Shown piece after piece: positions 1 to 10,374 of a stretch of DNA of 17,529 nucleotides. Source of the DNA: Synura sp. LO234KE (taxonomy: Eukaryota > Sar > Synurophyceae > Synurales > Mallomonadaceae); contig VKHC01000139.1 in NCBI GenBank assembly GCA_015143735.1, forward strand, positions 1 through 17,529. The letters are read 5' to 3'. Position 1 is the stretch's first letter, and each line of letters starts with the position of its first letter. The translations under genes and the position numbers were made by a program. Under the pieces are notes generated by a model. It made no database searches and was not told the origin of the DNA. It worked only from the letters and a program-made list of their open reading frames with translations.

Positions 1-1
1 A

Positions 2-1999
2 TATCTTTTTAAAGGCCGAAAAAAAGTAAATTCGACTGTAAAAGAAAAGCATAAACCGAAGGACGAAATTAAAGCTTACTAAAGGGATGATATATGTGCG
101 CATGGACGCCATGTAGGGGACTTACGGATTTCAAACCTATCCTGCGTCCATTCCAGCAGTGAATAATGTTTAAGTGTCCTATAACATCAAGGAAGTACGC
201 TAAGACACTTAATGAGATACTATATAATTCTTTTCAAGAAGCTACTGTAGCAAAAGGATTATTTGTTGACAAACGGGAAGGAGAAATCGCGTTCGAAGAA
301 ATGGTACCATTTCTTACACCACCTGAGTTACGTGGTTTCTTTGTAATACTAACAATTAATGGCACCGCAAAATTGTCGATACTACGAAATCCATTTTTCT
401 ACAGCAAACACCAAGATGACTTCGTACCTCGCTCTCATCAAAACCTAAGTAGTGCACATCAAATGCTGCTAAAAGATCTCTCAGAGTATCGATTTCAAGT
501 GGAAGATAAAACATGCAAGATGTACGGAATACCGGAACCACTTGAGCAACTCACCTAGATGGATATTGAGCGATCAAAATATAGTTTAATTGAACAATTT
601 ACGCTCTTTAACCAAATATGCGATCAGACTCCAAGTACACACAAACAACAGCAGTTATTTGCGGAAATCACAGAAAACATAACGCAAGGAACAACTGGGT
701 TATATATTATTCAAGGAATGGGGGGTTCAGGAAAATCAACATTGTCCAAAAAAATCATGGCTTGGACTCGCTCTGAAAACAAATTAGCTCTCTAGGGTGC
801 GCAAGTACTGGCCTTGCAGCGGCAATATATGACGACTTCAACACAGCCGATTGCTTATATAAATTCCCACTAGTTGACAAGTACGATCGAGATGAGGATA
901 GTGTTCTAGATTGCACTTTTGATAAGCGATTGGAACTGTTAAAAGAAGTTAATCTAATTGTTTGGGACGAATTTCTATCCAACCATAGAGAACTATTCGA
1001 AGCAGTAGTATATAAGGCATTAAGTTGTTTAGAAAACAAGGTGGTTGTGTGTTTTGGCGACTTTAGACAAATTGCTCTAGTAGTACGTAACGGAACGAGA
1101 ATGCCAAAATATACTTTTGCCAAACGTCATATGCATAACAGATAAAAGTGCAGCTATTACATTCATCTATCCAAACAACTTCAACACCTATAACTACGCG
1201 AAACGAGGTATCTTAGCCGGAACAAATCAAGAAGTTGATCAATAATGCACTTTAATACAAGCTCTAAACCATCAATTTGATTCTAAACGCCAACACCTTC
1301 TTTCGGCAGATGTGTTAGCAGAGGCATTCTAACCTCACGGTTTCCTGCAAGGACTCCTTACAACAGAAACGTTGAATAAGTTCAATAAAGTTGGAGTCCC
1401 ACCTCATGATTTACTTTTGTGCCCTTGCGATATTTATTAATTTATTTGCATAATTCTAAGAAATTTAAGTTAAAAAGACGCAATAACTAACAACACTAGA
1501 GTCCGTATTATTTCAAGTTCAAGATTTTGCATTCAAGTACAAACACTAGTAGGTTCAAATCCTAAACGAGCGGCTATCCCACGGATCAAATTTAAGTTTA
1601 GGTTACCGTTTGGGCAATTCTATCAACTTCGTAAAACAAATTTCCTCTTCGCCTAGCTTACCGCACGTCATTTAACAAATCTCAAGGTCAAGAGATGGAT
1701 TCTGTTCTCCTTGACTTACGAAATTCAGTATTTACCCATATGGTCATCTTTACGTAGCATTGAGCAGAGTCCGCGACGCTTCAAAAGTCGCAATATTTAC
1801 CAATAAAGATTCGTTAACTACGATAGAAACCGAACAAACTTCACCAGAGGTGTCGAATATTGTATATTCTGAATCGTTATCCAATGTCCATATATCTACC
1901 GACAGTGAATATAATTCATACGAAACGCTTGACTCACTAGTGAATAATATATTATCAGATTGTGTACAAGAGCAAGATGTAGACATTATTTTGATATAA
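2..1999 (+). pseudogene. Helitron Rep-helicase, degenerate helicase half (left end outside window)
   Basis: Relic of the rolling-circle transposase of a Helitron. The window opens with YLFKGRKK, matching the KYxxKG region after the Rep domain, followed by DEIKAY (62-79). The linker and PIF1-type helicase follow: a FQEATVAKGLF block and a GIPEP block (within 166-558), Walker A GGSGKST (721-741), Walker B VWDEF (about 960-974), GDFRQ (1056-1070), VPPHDLLL (about 1396-1419), NKSQGQ (1674-1691) and the motif VI stretch GHLYVALSRVRD (1742-1777). An acidic tail ends at the TAA at 1997-1999. These blocks lie in the expected order but in different frames. In-frame stops occur at 80-82, 556-558 and 793-795, with frameshifts near 800, after 1145 and at about 1740, so it cannot encode an active enzyme. 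The HUH nuclease domain, if present, lies left of base 1. The family call is secure from the order of motifs. Confidence 0.93.
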
Positions 2000-2803
2000 A
2001 TTAATATTTGCTTTTTATAAACATTAAACTCTTCTATATCATGCAAATATAACTGAACAACTGGCGAACAAACAAAACTATTAAAAATAACTAACCAGTG
2101 CGCCCCATTACAAACCAAATAACTGTGTGGGATCAAAGAACTAAAATTACTAGTTGGTATATAGATAAAAATCTCCTTTTATGCATACTAAAAATCTTCT
2201 GAAAACCTTGTATCAACGAGTACTAACGTACCTTCCAATAATATCCACTCAAAAATTTTCCGCACGAAATCGGTCCACTCGGGTTCGAACCCATGATGTT
2301 ATAAAGATCCGGCAACTGTTCCGTTTTGTGTTTTACAGTTCGAATACACTGAAAACTTCTCCTTATATATATAGATTATATTCGTGATAAATCGCGGTGA
2401 AGTCTTTTTTTCAACATGATATATTACGGCAGGTATTTTTGAAATGTAATATGGAGTTTCCGTAATTATAGGAAATTTTGATATGGTTTTTAGTTATATG
2501 TCCACGTGGGAATGTTACCACCAAAAGATTAGCTTACGTAAGTGGTGCATTTTGATATTAACGTTTCTAACTATAACCATTTTGCAGGACCCAGGGTACG
2601 TTTAAAGGCAATTTTAAAAAAAAATTCATGCTTTGGCCCCAAGCGTATAGATTGTATTCTCGAAGGTTATAAGACCATCCTTTTGTGATTATTCAAAAAA
2701 ATATAATATATTTTTATCATTGTTGGTTCCATTGTAGGAGAAGACATTCGTAGAGTAATAGCTGTTATACTATTTTTATAATTTGTTTTTGCTACTTTTA
2801 ACC
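2000..2803. other. AT-rich stretch without a recognisable gene
   Basis: Sequence downstream of the Helitron helicase, presumably its 3' non-coding part and then flanking DNA. The only long ATG frame (2181-2387, 68 codons) has no recognisable motif. A palindromic GGGTTCGAACCC lies at 2281-2292, but no tRNA folds around it. I see no RNA gene and no clear Helitron end inside this stretch. Confidence 0.5.
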
Positions 2804-3173
2804 ACCGTATTTATTTTGTTAATTGGTTACTAGACCGTAATTTAATACCACCGCATTTATTGCGGTCTACTGTAATTAATTCTGGTATTTGTTACCCCGT
2901 AGAGGAATTTGCACGGCTCCGCATTTATTACGGTATTAAAATAGCACACCGAAATCAATTTCCTATCTAATATGATGTACCCTGCTTTATTACTCTGCCG
3001 TAACTATTACCTTCTACCCTAATGAATTGAAAACCATAGTCAATACGGCATATACTGCATTTATTACGCCGTCAAGTATTTTGCGTGGCTCCGCATATAT
3101 TACGGTAAAATTTTCTCGATCGCTGTGGTAATAATTACAGAAAAAATACGTTTTTTGCCGTGATTTCTCACGG
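2804..3173. repeat. cluster of short interrupted palindromes (CCGCATTTATTACGG family)
   Basis: About six variants of one 15-16 base palindrome-like word occur in 370 bases: near 2804, at 2851-2865 (CCGCATTTATTGCGG, 5-bp perfect stem), at 2919-2933, at 3055-3070, at 3091-3105 and at 3158-3173 (CCGTGA-tttc-TCACGG, 6-bp perfect stem). The copies at 2919 and 3091 also share flanks (GGCTCCGCAT before, TTACGGTA after), so they look like true repeats and not chance AT-rich matches. The copy at 2851 sits inside a larger imperfect hairpin with arms 2831-2841 and 2859-2869. Spacing is irregular. The cluster ends about 20 bases before the left end of repeat copy A and is not found beside copy B. Confidence 0.6.
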
Positions 3174-3191
3174 TGGTCCTGTAATCACCGA

Positions 3192-4317
3192 CCTCAAGTT
3201 ACCCTTGAAACAAAAGAGGTGGTTTTAAAATTGAGAGATAAGTTGGAGTCAGAACCTTCAGTTCCTCGAAGAGATTTTCCCGATCTAAATGGAAGTATCG
3301 AGCAAGAGGACGAGCTTCAAGAACATACACATCGTCGCATTTTGGTTTTAGAAGTGGATTAGGTATGATGATTTTTTTTGCGACCCTGAACGAATCGCAT
3401 CCTGCATTTCTTGCGTCAACTATATTCTTTGTAATGCTTGGGCCGTGGGTGCGAGTAAGAGGGAATGATAACCCTGGGAGAGCCCAGAAGGTGACAGAAT
3501 ATTCTTTTGTCGGTTGTTGTTCGTATTCGTTGCGCTGCGTGAGTTCTCTACGATTATGGCAGACTTTTCTTCGTACTCAGTCAGGTAAGATTTCTTGGAT
3601 GATAAGTTTGTCACAGCTTCTTATTGTTATTACAGCTTTGCGACAAATAAAAATGAACCTTAGGGGTACAGGGGCTTTATTAGTTAGAGTGTTGCACGGG
3701 CATCATGATTATAACTATGAACGGTTAAAGGAAAAGCAACGCACCTACAACTCGCAATCTTCACGATGTAGAGATATGCACTTGTGCACGAAGGTTGACA
3801 TGCACGCTCTTGATACTTGTTCTGGAGTGAGACATATTTCGATGAATTGTCCAAAGCTATATATTTTATTTGCGGAATACGTTTTGCTGTCAAGTACTCG
3901 AGAAATTCAAATACTCTGTTTTGATTCTGTTGTAGACATATTTTTGATTGCGTTAGAGGCCCAACATTTTTGTTGCCCGTATATGCCTGTAGTCAGATAT
4001 CGCATGATTCCATTGCACCTGATTAATCAGATCGGTTACCAAATACCTTTTTGAGCTAAAACTCTGTAGGTATATATTTGAAATAATTATTTAGCGAAAC
4101 GTGCTTGCTAACCTGCAGCGGGAACAGGCAAATTACCCACGATTTAGTTCCACCACATTGCGGCGTGAGCATGCTTCTCAGAACAATCTGTACTCCCACA
4201 CTATCTCCAAAAAATCGCAACTCCTTCCTTAGTATTCCTCGCTCTGTTATAGTAAAACCTAAAGAAAAGTACTCTTGGTGCGCTATATAAGAGGTTTGCA
4301 TATGTTCTGATTTCTAA
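3192..4317 (+). pseudogene. gene X, copy A: unknown protein family, spliced, degenerate
   Basis: I do not recognise this family. Comparison with copy B shows a conserved plus-strand protein. It opens with a charged, coiled-coil-like part (LETKEVVLKLRDKLE, then EDELQEHTHRR) that ends in TAG just before a GTATGA donor-like site. Next come a block containing GNDNPG (about 3462-3479), the block HDYNYERLKEKQRTYN, the cysteine block EAQHFCCPYMPVV (within 3957-4054) and a final block VPPHCGVSMLLRTICTP to KPKEKYSWC. Two short introns are inferred: 3585-3635 (GTAAGA to TTACAG, 51 nt) and 4070-4118 (GTATAT to CTGCAG, 49 nt, with a CTAAC branch-like word at 4108-4112). Breaks include frameshifts after about 3479 and near 3660, and a stop at 4288-4290. 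The 5' part present in copy B is missing. The long 229-codon frame at 3365-4054 partly reads through the introns. Confidence 0.6.
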
Positions 4318-5577
4318 GCCTAATAATCTAGCCTCGCACTTGTTGCTCAGCTGACAGATTAAGCGCCAGTAGGCAATATCGTTGTGTTATTTATGGGATG
4401 ATAATTTCCGGGCCCGCCCCAGAATAGTTATCTGCGCACTGTTTGTGAGATTTGTCAGAATATCAGCTTACTATATGAACTAGAGCAGGGTCCTTCCCTC
4501 AATCGGATTGGGGAGATCTGTGAGGAGATGTCCCTAAAGCAGAATAGCTTAGAGCGGTGGTGTTTCTAGCCATCAAGGGGGCTGCTATTGCAGGCTTGTA
4601 CTATCTACGTGTCTAACAGCACTTCTTGTTGAGTAAAGTTGCTAGCTAGTTGTTTCGTACTTCGGAATTATTGATTATCTGAATGATATTAATTATTGTT
4701 TTAATAAGCAAAACAATTCACAATATCTAAAAGTAGTTCATTATCGCGGGCCGTCACAAAGTACTGAAATTACGGAAATTAAAACTGTTCTAGTTGTAAT
4801 ATAACAAACACATTATATTAAGCAATCATTTAGAGGTTACACTCAATCACTACACGCAAAGTGAAATTAATCGCTGGTAATTTGTTCATATAACGAAACA
4901 ATGTGTTGAGGATATTCACGAGGTATAACAAATCTTACAGGAATAGGAACGGAGAAGTATCAAATCCTAGGTAATTATGGTACCGTAGGTAACCCAATAT
5001 GAAAATTCACTGCTTTTATGGCACTAATGTCCGAGGGGTGTACTCCGCATCGCCAAAGTCATACTGTTCCAGGGGGAGGTTGGCCGGTCGCTTATTGGGC
5101 GAGGACTGAATTTTCCGTGGACATCTGCCACGATGATGCTTTCCTCGCGCATGGCAATGTGGGCGGGCACCCGAATTTATTGAGTGTTCTTCACGCTTTC
5201 GAACATGGAAGGTCGCACGTGGGAGTTTGAACGTGCGCAGAGCTGGTAGATGGAGACATTGAATATTGGAGACATTTTGATTTCGCTACTAGTTTTGAGC
5301 GAGTCCTGTACCGCAAACCACCGGAGGAGTGTCCCCGTATAAGGTGAGGGACGCAGCGGATTTCCCCTCGCATTGACGGTGTCGGAAACGCCCTGTTAAA
5401 CTTCATGAGGAATCCCCCACTAACCAGTCACTTGGGTCAGCGGGAGGGCACCGAAGTGCCACTGGATGCGGATCATCGCGGAAACGTGCGACGGGCTCCA
5501 GTGCTCATTGTATTTGTGGCGCACTCGTGAGATACAGACGCCGAAAGAAGAACTTCGATAAGGGTATGGCTTTGATA
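4318..5577. other. shared spacer of copy A, no supported gene
   Basis: Matches 12119-13375 of copy B throughout. It is AT-rich to about 5000 and clearly more GC-rich beyond. Short open frames exist on both strands (for example 5018-5230 plus and 5191-5406 minus). No motif is recognisable, and the differences between A and B show no codon-position bias by eye, so I do not call a gene. The GC-rich part may belong to the 3' end of the minus-strand EEP element. Confidence 0.45.
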
Positions 5578-6003
5578 TTACGGAGAACATCGGGAGGCCT
5601 TCGAGATGGAACTAGGACGCCTGGTACTTGTTGAGTTGATTGGAACGTGGACGAAATATAAGAATTTGAAGGGATCTTGTTACAATCTGGCCTGGGTGTA
5701 CGAACGAGTAAAATCTTGTCGGGAACCCCGGGCCAGGATGTCGCAGTAGGCTGCCACCACTGGACAGTGGTCAGACATTCCTAGCCACAGCTCAATACCG
5801 GGGCCCACGTAATATAAGGAAAAGGTCATGGAGGGGCTGGTATGAAATGCGTGGTCGATCTCAGGCCCCCCTCAGGAGTTGAAGGGACGGCCTGGTTATG
5901 AACACTGCTGAGTCGGTTAGTAGATCGGAGTGGCGCGAGCAATATCACCCCTTCGGCTGTCCAGACGCATGCCTCGATCGTACTGCCTGATTCGAATCCT
6001 CAG
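5578..6003 (-). pseudogene. EEP (DNase I-like) nuclease C-terminal fragment, copy A
   Basis: A minus-strand frame of 60 codons (5862-5680) reads EIDHAFHTSPSM, then GMSDHCPVVAAY, the latter at about 5781-5746. These match the last two motifs of the endonuclease/exonuclease/phosphatase fold: the IDH/IDY strand, and the catalytic SDHxPV Asp-His pair. In this fold the residues coordinate metal and act on phosphodiesters; it occurs in AP endonucleases, CCR4-like deadenylases and LINE endonucleases. A frame conserved with copy B continues downstream (DPFKF to SISKA, stop at 5580-5578) and upstream (a DRGM and GDIARATPIY block, about 6003-5910). The N-terminal two thirds, with the catalytic Glu and GDFN motifs, are absent here but traceable in copy B. 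No reverse-transcriptase motif follows, so a LINE origin is possible but unproven. Confidence 0.5.
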
Positions 6004-6224
6004 TATTTGCACCTCACACTTTCAGTAGTTACAGAACCTATCATCGTGATTGTACGTCTGCTGCATGTATGAGAAACAGGATCATCCCAACTAGCCCTGC
6101 TCACATGTATTTTTTTCAAAAGGACGAAATGCTCAAGAATAGAAATGGAATATCTACATACTTTTCCAGCGGCGACATTTCCATAACGTGCTGATTGTTC
6201 TCAAACCAAGGACTCGGAACGGTT

Positions 6225-8390
6225 CAAATTTACCAAGTGCGAGGATAAATTTGAGCCCAACATCCTGATATTTTTAAAATCTGATTAAATAACCACCGTC
6301 GATTTAGGTACCCAATCATGCTTATTAAATCTGGTATGTAAAATACGTGGGACATTCGACTCGGTAATTTTGGCCCTTCAGGTCGTGCGGAGGATTCGTC
6401 ATACTCAATAATAACGAATCCCTGAAGAGGACATCGCCCGAGGTCGCCATAAATAAACGAATAAAACTGTACCATGGTAATATAGGGCTATGCTGATCAA
6501 CAAATACTTTCTGGCGGTTCGACTTTGTCGTCAATCAATCAACGTTGTACTAATTGGGAACTGTGGAGTATATAATAAGAGCTGACGCTATCTCACAAAC
6601 AAGCGCGCACATGACAAGAGAACATTCTGATCGACTTTGAAGAAACCTGATTACAAATTAGCCCCGAAAAGAAACCACAATTACCGTAACTTGAACCATA
6701 TTACTAATGGTAGTATATACACTCACTCATGCGTCACATCTACCGCTACTAAAACTCATGACCAATCACAGTCTTCATGACACGTGTAAATAAGGTTATT
6801 TTAGCTTATATTAGCTCAGTCATAGACATTTTTTTCAAAAGATATACTTAGCTTAGAGAAAAACATGCGCCAAATTGGCAGATCCCACTAGGGGTAAGGG
6901 CAATCAGCTTAGTCATAGACATGACGAGACTTAATTACAAGAGTTATCGTGTGACAACGACAAATTGTTCGTCCAGTATCATTTACATATTTGCGCTCGG
7001 AGACATGGACCGAAAGGTGGCTTTGCCAATTTTAATATGACAACAAAGATCATAACGCTTCGAACGAGCGACTGCAGAGGGTACAAGGGCACCGTGTAAA
7101 TCCAATTTTCCCGCCCCTTAAGTCATCCCTCTCTACTGCTCCATCCACCAAGATAACGTACTCCCAAATACCTTCGAACTCGAGGCTAATTGCGAATTTT
7201 GCGCAGAATCGTGATATAGTTATTATCAATAAACATGGACGTATTGTATATCACGGCAAAAGTGCTTTTGGTAAAATGGTGATAACGGCGAAGTGCAAAT
7301 CTGCAGCGAATCTAAAAATCTTATTTTGCTAGTGCAGTATACTGTACTCTCAAATATGTGAATGTGGGGAAATCCATTTCCAGCGAAATTACCCGGTCTA
7401 TTGATTCTTGACTAAACTAGGTCGTTGTCCTCTTTGTTCAGTTGTGCTTTCTTAACTCTATAGACGTTGAGAGGCTGCCTTCGAGAGGAGGTACATTGCC
7501 AGCGTATCCTTTTCCTCGTTACAAAGCATCGGAGGTCTCATCGGGTACTGAAGAGGCGTGGTCGAGAGGAACCATTCAACCTCTGCCGGGAAAAAACTTC
7601 ACAGGAGCAGACATAACTTGCGTTGTTACAGTCGCGACATCCGTTACTACAGAGAAGAATATTTTCTGAGGATGTAACCAACACGAAGCCATATTACCTT
7701 CTCTCCTGGTAAATCTGCTTTGTCGAAAAAGCGATTGTGTCGCAAATTGCTGAAGCTGATGCCTGCACATGATCAAATACGCGCTCCCTACGACGTATTG
7801 TTGTGACCGGGAGCTTAAACCAGGTTACTACTGGTAGCACTTACATCCCAGTAACACACAAAACACGGTCTTGGGAATTGTTAGATGATTAGTAAGTATT
7901 TGAAGAGCTTTCAATTATGTATCGTGTCGCCGATTTGAAATATATTATAGGGCTGCACGTTTCAGTTCAACAATGGAGAGACATCAAAAAGTACTCCACT
8001 CTCACCCTCCGACTTTACGGACCGTTAAGATAGATTATATCATCATATTACGGGAAGTGACGCACAGCAGATCTTGGTGCCGTGCTGACCATCACCTCTA
8101 TCAATAAATATGTCGCCTCGTTGAAAAGGATCACGTATGCAATATCGGCAGTTGAAATTGGCTTCTTATTGCACTCAATACGAATTCATAAGCTTGCTAA
8201 TTACTTTACATGAAGAATTCATGGCCTTTACGGTGGTTATTCAATACTAGTACCAACCCACCAATCTGCAAGCGTGGTGAATGTCTTGACAACGAAGCAT
8301 TTCTCTCTATGTAGTGGGAAGGGACCTGGCTATATTTTGCTAGTGGGGGCGGTCACCAGAATTGACATCGCTGCTGCAGAGAGCTACTAA
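6225..8390 (+). pseudogene. Ty1/copia-like gag-pol relic, copy A
   Basis: Scattered plus-strand blocks follow the copia order. They are: a remnant of the zinc-knuckle region (TKCEDKFEP, about 6229-6255); protease-like VDLGTQSCLLNL (6298-6333), resembling D-S-G-A-T-S-H; a GAG-pre-integrase-like CECG stretch (7357-7368); the end of reverse transcriptase, LDD (7881-7889) then ADLKYIIGLHVSV (7929-7967), like the DLG-x-KYFLG block; an RNase H-like LASYCTQYEFISL (within 8137-8250), aligning with VALSSTEAEYIAL; and TTKHFSL to GYILLVGAVTRIDIA (8289-8390), like the TKHID and G-I-x-L-x-x-V terminal block. The blocks lie in several frames with stops, and most of the integrase and reverse transcriptase core is missing. 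The RT/RNase H blocks are the best supported. The protease and zinc-knuckle calls are weaker because they lie too close together. Confidence 0.55.
7036..7332 (+). other. 98-codon open frame without a start codon, in an A-only segment
   Basis: Open from the stop at 7033-7035 to the TAG at 7330-7332 with no usable ATG. It contains a readable block, DIVIINKHGRIVYHGKS, about 7215-7265. By position it lies just before the pre-integrase-like stretch, and the hydrophobic/Gly pattern resembles the segment between protease and GAG-pre-integrase in copia polyproteins. That is only a resemblance. Most of it is absent from copy B. Confidence 0.3.
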
Positions 8391-9090
8391 GCCGACAGCT
8401 ATTGACCTGGAAGCGTCCAATCAGTTCGTGCCGAGTACACACGAGATTCCCGTGATCCCGAACTTTCCATCTCTTTATTATAACTCATCCAACAAAATAT
8501 AAATCCAACTGTGATATGTCAAAGCTTCCTCTCATTTATCCGAGAGGCGATCCAGAATTGATTATCCCCCGCCTCTACCCAAATTCGAGTAAATCTCTCT
8601 CCAGAAAACATCGTGTTTTCCCTAACTTTTTACACACGGTGTATACAAAACACCACTAGCTTGCTCCGATATCGCGGAATCAAACCAATTCATACAGAGG
8701 ACATGATATATAATCTTACCGAGTATGATTCGAGGAAAGATACGGAGGGCTTCCTTATACAATCAACTCCCATTGATGGAAACACGAATCGTCGTACAAA
8801 CCATGTGCCCACGATAGGTGCTGTTGATAAGCGGGGGTGGGGGAGAAGAGCCACCGGATATATAACTACAACCGCTCGGTTGTCCGGGTCTGTTAAAGGG
8901 AGAGCGTCTGTGGAAGTATAGATAACTAGCAGTGGGGGCCATATATATTTATATGTGCTGACGATCGATTAAGCCCCGTGAGGGAGGCTAAGTTGCAACG
9001 TTAGCGAGGAGATATGGAAGCAAAATCCAAACAACTTGGATCGTTGGTTTTGCTCGAAAAAATACTTTTACCTACCGGAGCATTACAATA
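8391..9090. other. end of the A-only segment, no recognised gene
   Basis: This DNA is present in copy A only and follows the copia RNase H remnant, so it would include any 3' untranslated region and LTR of that element. No TG...CA repeat pair was found. Two unrecognised plus-strand frames lie here: 8515-8658 (47 codons from ATG, containing IYPRGDPELIIPRLYP) and the longer frame at 8613-8921. Confidence 0.4.
8613..8921 (+). CDS. hypothetical 102-residue ORF
   Basis: Longest uninterrupted ATG frame in the A-only segment, overlapping a 47-codon frame at its start. The product would be hydrophilic and basic, with several Thr-Arg and Gly-Arg pairs near the C-terminus (RGWGRRATGY) and no membrane segment or known motif. 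It follows the copia RNase H relic by about 220 bases on the same strand. There is no copy B counterpart to test conservation. A frame this long can arise by chance in a window of this size, so it may not be a gene. Confidence 0.2.
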   Translation: MFSLTFYTRCIQNTTSLLRYRGIKPIHTEDMIYNLTEYDSRKDTEGFLIQSTPIDGNTNRRTNHVPTIGAVDKRGWGRRATGYITTTARLSGSVKGRASVEV

Positions 9091-9544
9091 AATTGCAAGT
9101 ATAGCGCTACTAGAACAAGGGTGGTAATATTCTTGTTGCTTCTTTATATACCAATAAGCTTCAAGCGACATTTTCCAATATATAAATTCCAGCGTTGTGC
9201 CGGCAAGAAATCTCAATCAACGAACAATATTTGTGATAGAGTTCTGACAAAAAAAGATACGAAGTTAAAGTAAGCGTCATGTAAATTGCGCAATACACAA
9301 CAAATAAAATCTATCTACTCGATGATTTCTACCAACTGCTAGCTACTAAAGCGGAGCGAAGTTAGTGAATGGTGCAAGAATACTATCGGTTTCCTTATAG
9401 TTTCATTTATGCGCTAATCTTTCCTATCGTTGTCGAGTTGTTTACCAGGCCGCTTCGAATAATGCGTGTGCACAAAACAAAAATTACGTATCCTCTTTCC
9501 ATGATTCTAGCTACTAATTGCATATCTGTCCGAGGCCCTGGCGA
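9091..9544. other. right end of copy A, no supported gene
   Basis: Aligns with about 15810-16196 of copy B (for example around 9160-9190 and 9370-9420). Frames at 9001-9216 minus and 9369-9584 plus are not preserved in copy B, so I do not call them. Confidence 0.45.
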
Positions 9545-10374
9545 CGGAAAACCATTACCGATTGCTTTCTTGTACTGCAAATAAGTTGCTTAGGACTATG
9601 ATTTAGCTACCTTTACCATTTTTACTACGGCGGGATGACTTATCTAGGGGGAAGATTTTCTTCTTCTTCTAGCCAGCACCTCATTATTGAGAGTAAGGCC
9701 TTTGGCAGCTGTAGCGAAATATTTGGGAAGAATTGCGAGCATAATGAGTGAGCTGTACCTTATTGCAAATTTGAGAAGAACAATTAAAGTGCTACGAAAA
9801 ATAAATAACTCGACATCAATTTATGATCGGAAACCGTATTCCAGGAAACCCAGAAGCATAAACTATTTTAAAACAACAACAACCATAATAAACACTCAAA
9901 TATTCAGTTAGAGAAAGATCCATGTCCGGCGTAACCTCGATCCTTGCCTGTTTCGAGAATTCCGGCACTAACTTAAGATGAGTTCAGAATCGCATCATCT
10001 ATTTACAAAAAAAAACCTCATCATTAAATGGGCCACATTTACTGGATTTAAAAGGTCTTATATTAGAATGTTAGGGCCTCCACCCTCCAAAACAAGGGTC
10101 TAATGCGTGCCTTGATTTGAGGCCATTTAGACAAAAATTAGATTTCTGATTGATTGCTGCACAAACAAAATAAATTCAAAACTCTTTTTTAAGCGAGCAC
10201 TTAATCAGAATACCTGTGACAACAAAGTTCTGAACAGTGATTTCAATATATCACAAAAAAGTTAGTGCAAGCCGACTCAAAACTGCATGACAAATTTCAT
10301 ACTGTATGGAAAAAATATCGAACCAATTCGTTGTGATAACACGTATCTAACACATAAAATTAATTTTTTGGAAC
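9545..10374. other. spacer between copies A and B
   Basis: AT-rich and not shared between the copies. A TTG-initiated frame at 9687-9911 (74 codons, basic, rich in Arg, Lys and Ile) has no recognisable feature, and I do not call it. A TTCTTCTTCTTC run lies at about 9658-9669, and an A9 tract near 10007. Nothing else is apparent. Confidence 0.5.

Larger units (their letters stand above)
3192..9544. repeat. repeat unit, copy A (direct, diverged duplicate of 10672-16196)
   Basis: Long stretches match copy B in the same order and orientation, by eye roughly 70-85% identical where alignable. Anchors (A/B) are 3192/10672, 4140/11903, 4561/12391, 5018/12855, 5261/13061, 5700/13460, 5826/13588, 6240/14817, 6490/15034, 7345/15367 and 9170/15875. 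Relative to B, copy A has two extra segments (about 6785-7312 and 7750-9090) and lacks B's 13790-14685. No target-site duplication or terminal repeat is evident at its ends. The left junction is abrupt, because copy B continues upstream in coding sequence while A does not. Confidence 0.85.

Noticed and set aside
1549-1565. GGTTCAAATCC, another B-box-like word
   Set aside because: It lies within the readable Helitron helicase (GSNPKRAAIPRIKF) and is explained by coding sequence.
2281-2292. GGGTTCGAACCC resembling a tRNA T-arm or Pol III B box
   Set aside because: No acceptor stem, D-arm or box A at tRNA spacing on either strand; the TTTATAA loop-like string on the minus strand is too close to the arm to form a tRNA.
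3365-4054. 229-codon ORF taken as one intact gene
   Set aside because: Comparison with copy B shows that it crosses two frame changes and an inferred intron; only parts of it match the conserved protein.
5989-6000. GATTCGAATCC, also at 13759-13769, as a possible tRNA or SINE promoter
   Set aside because: Conserved between A and B simply as part of the repeat; no tRNA fold and no box A upstream.
9369-9584. 71-codon plus ORF with a hydrophobic N-terminus
   Set aside because: The corresponding DNA in copy B (about 16055-16196) does not keep the frame.
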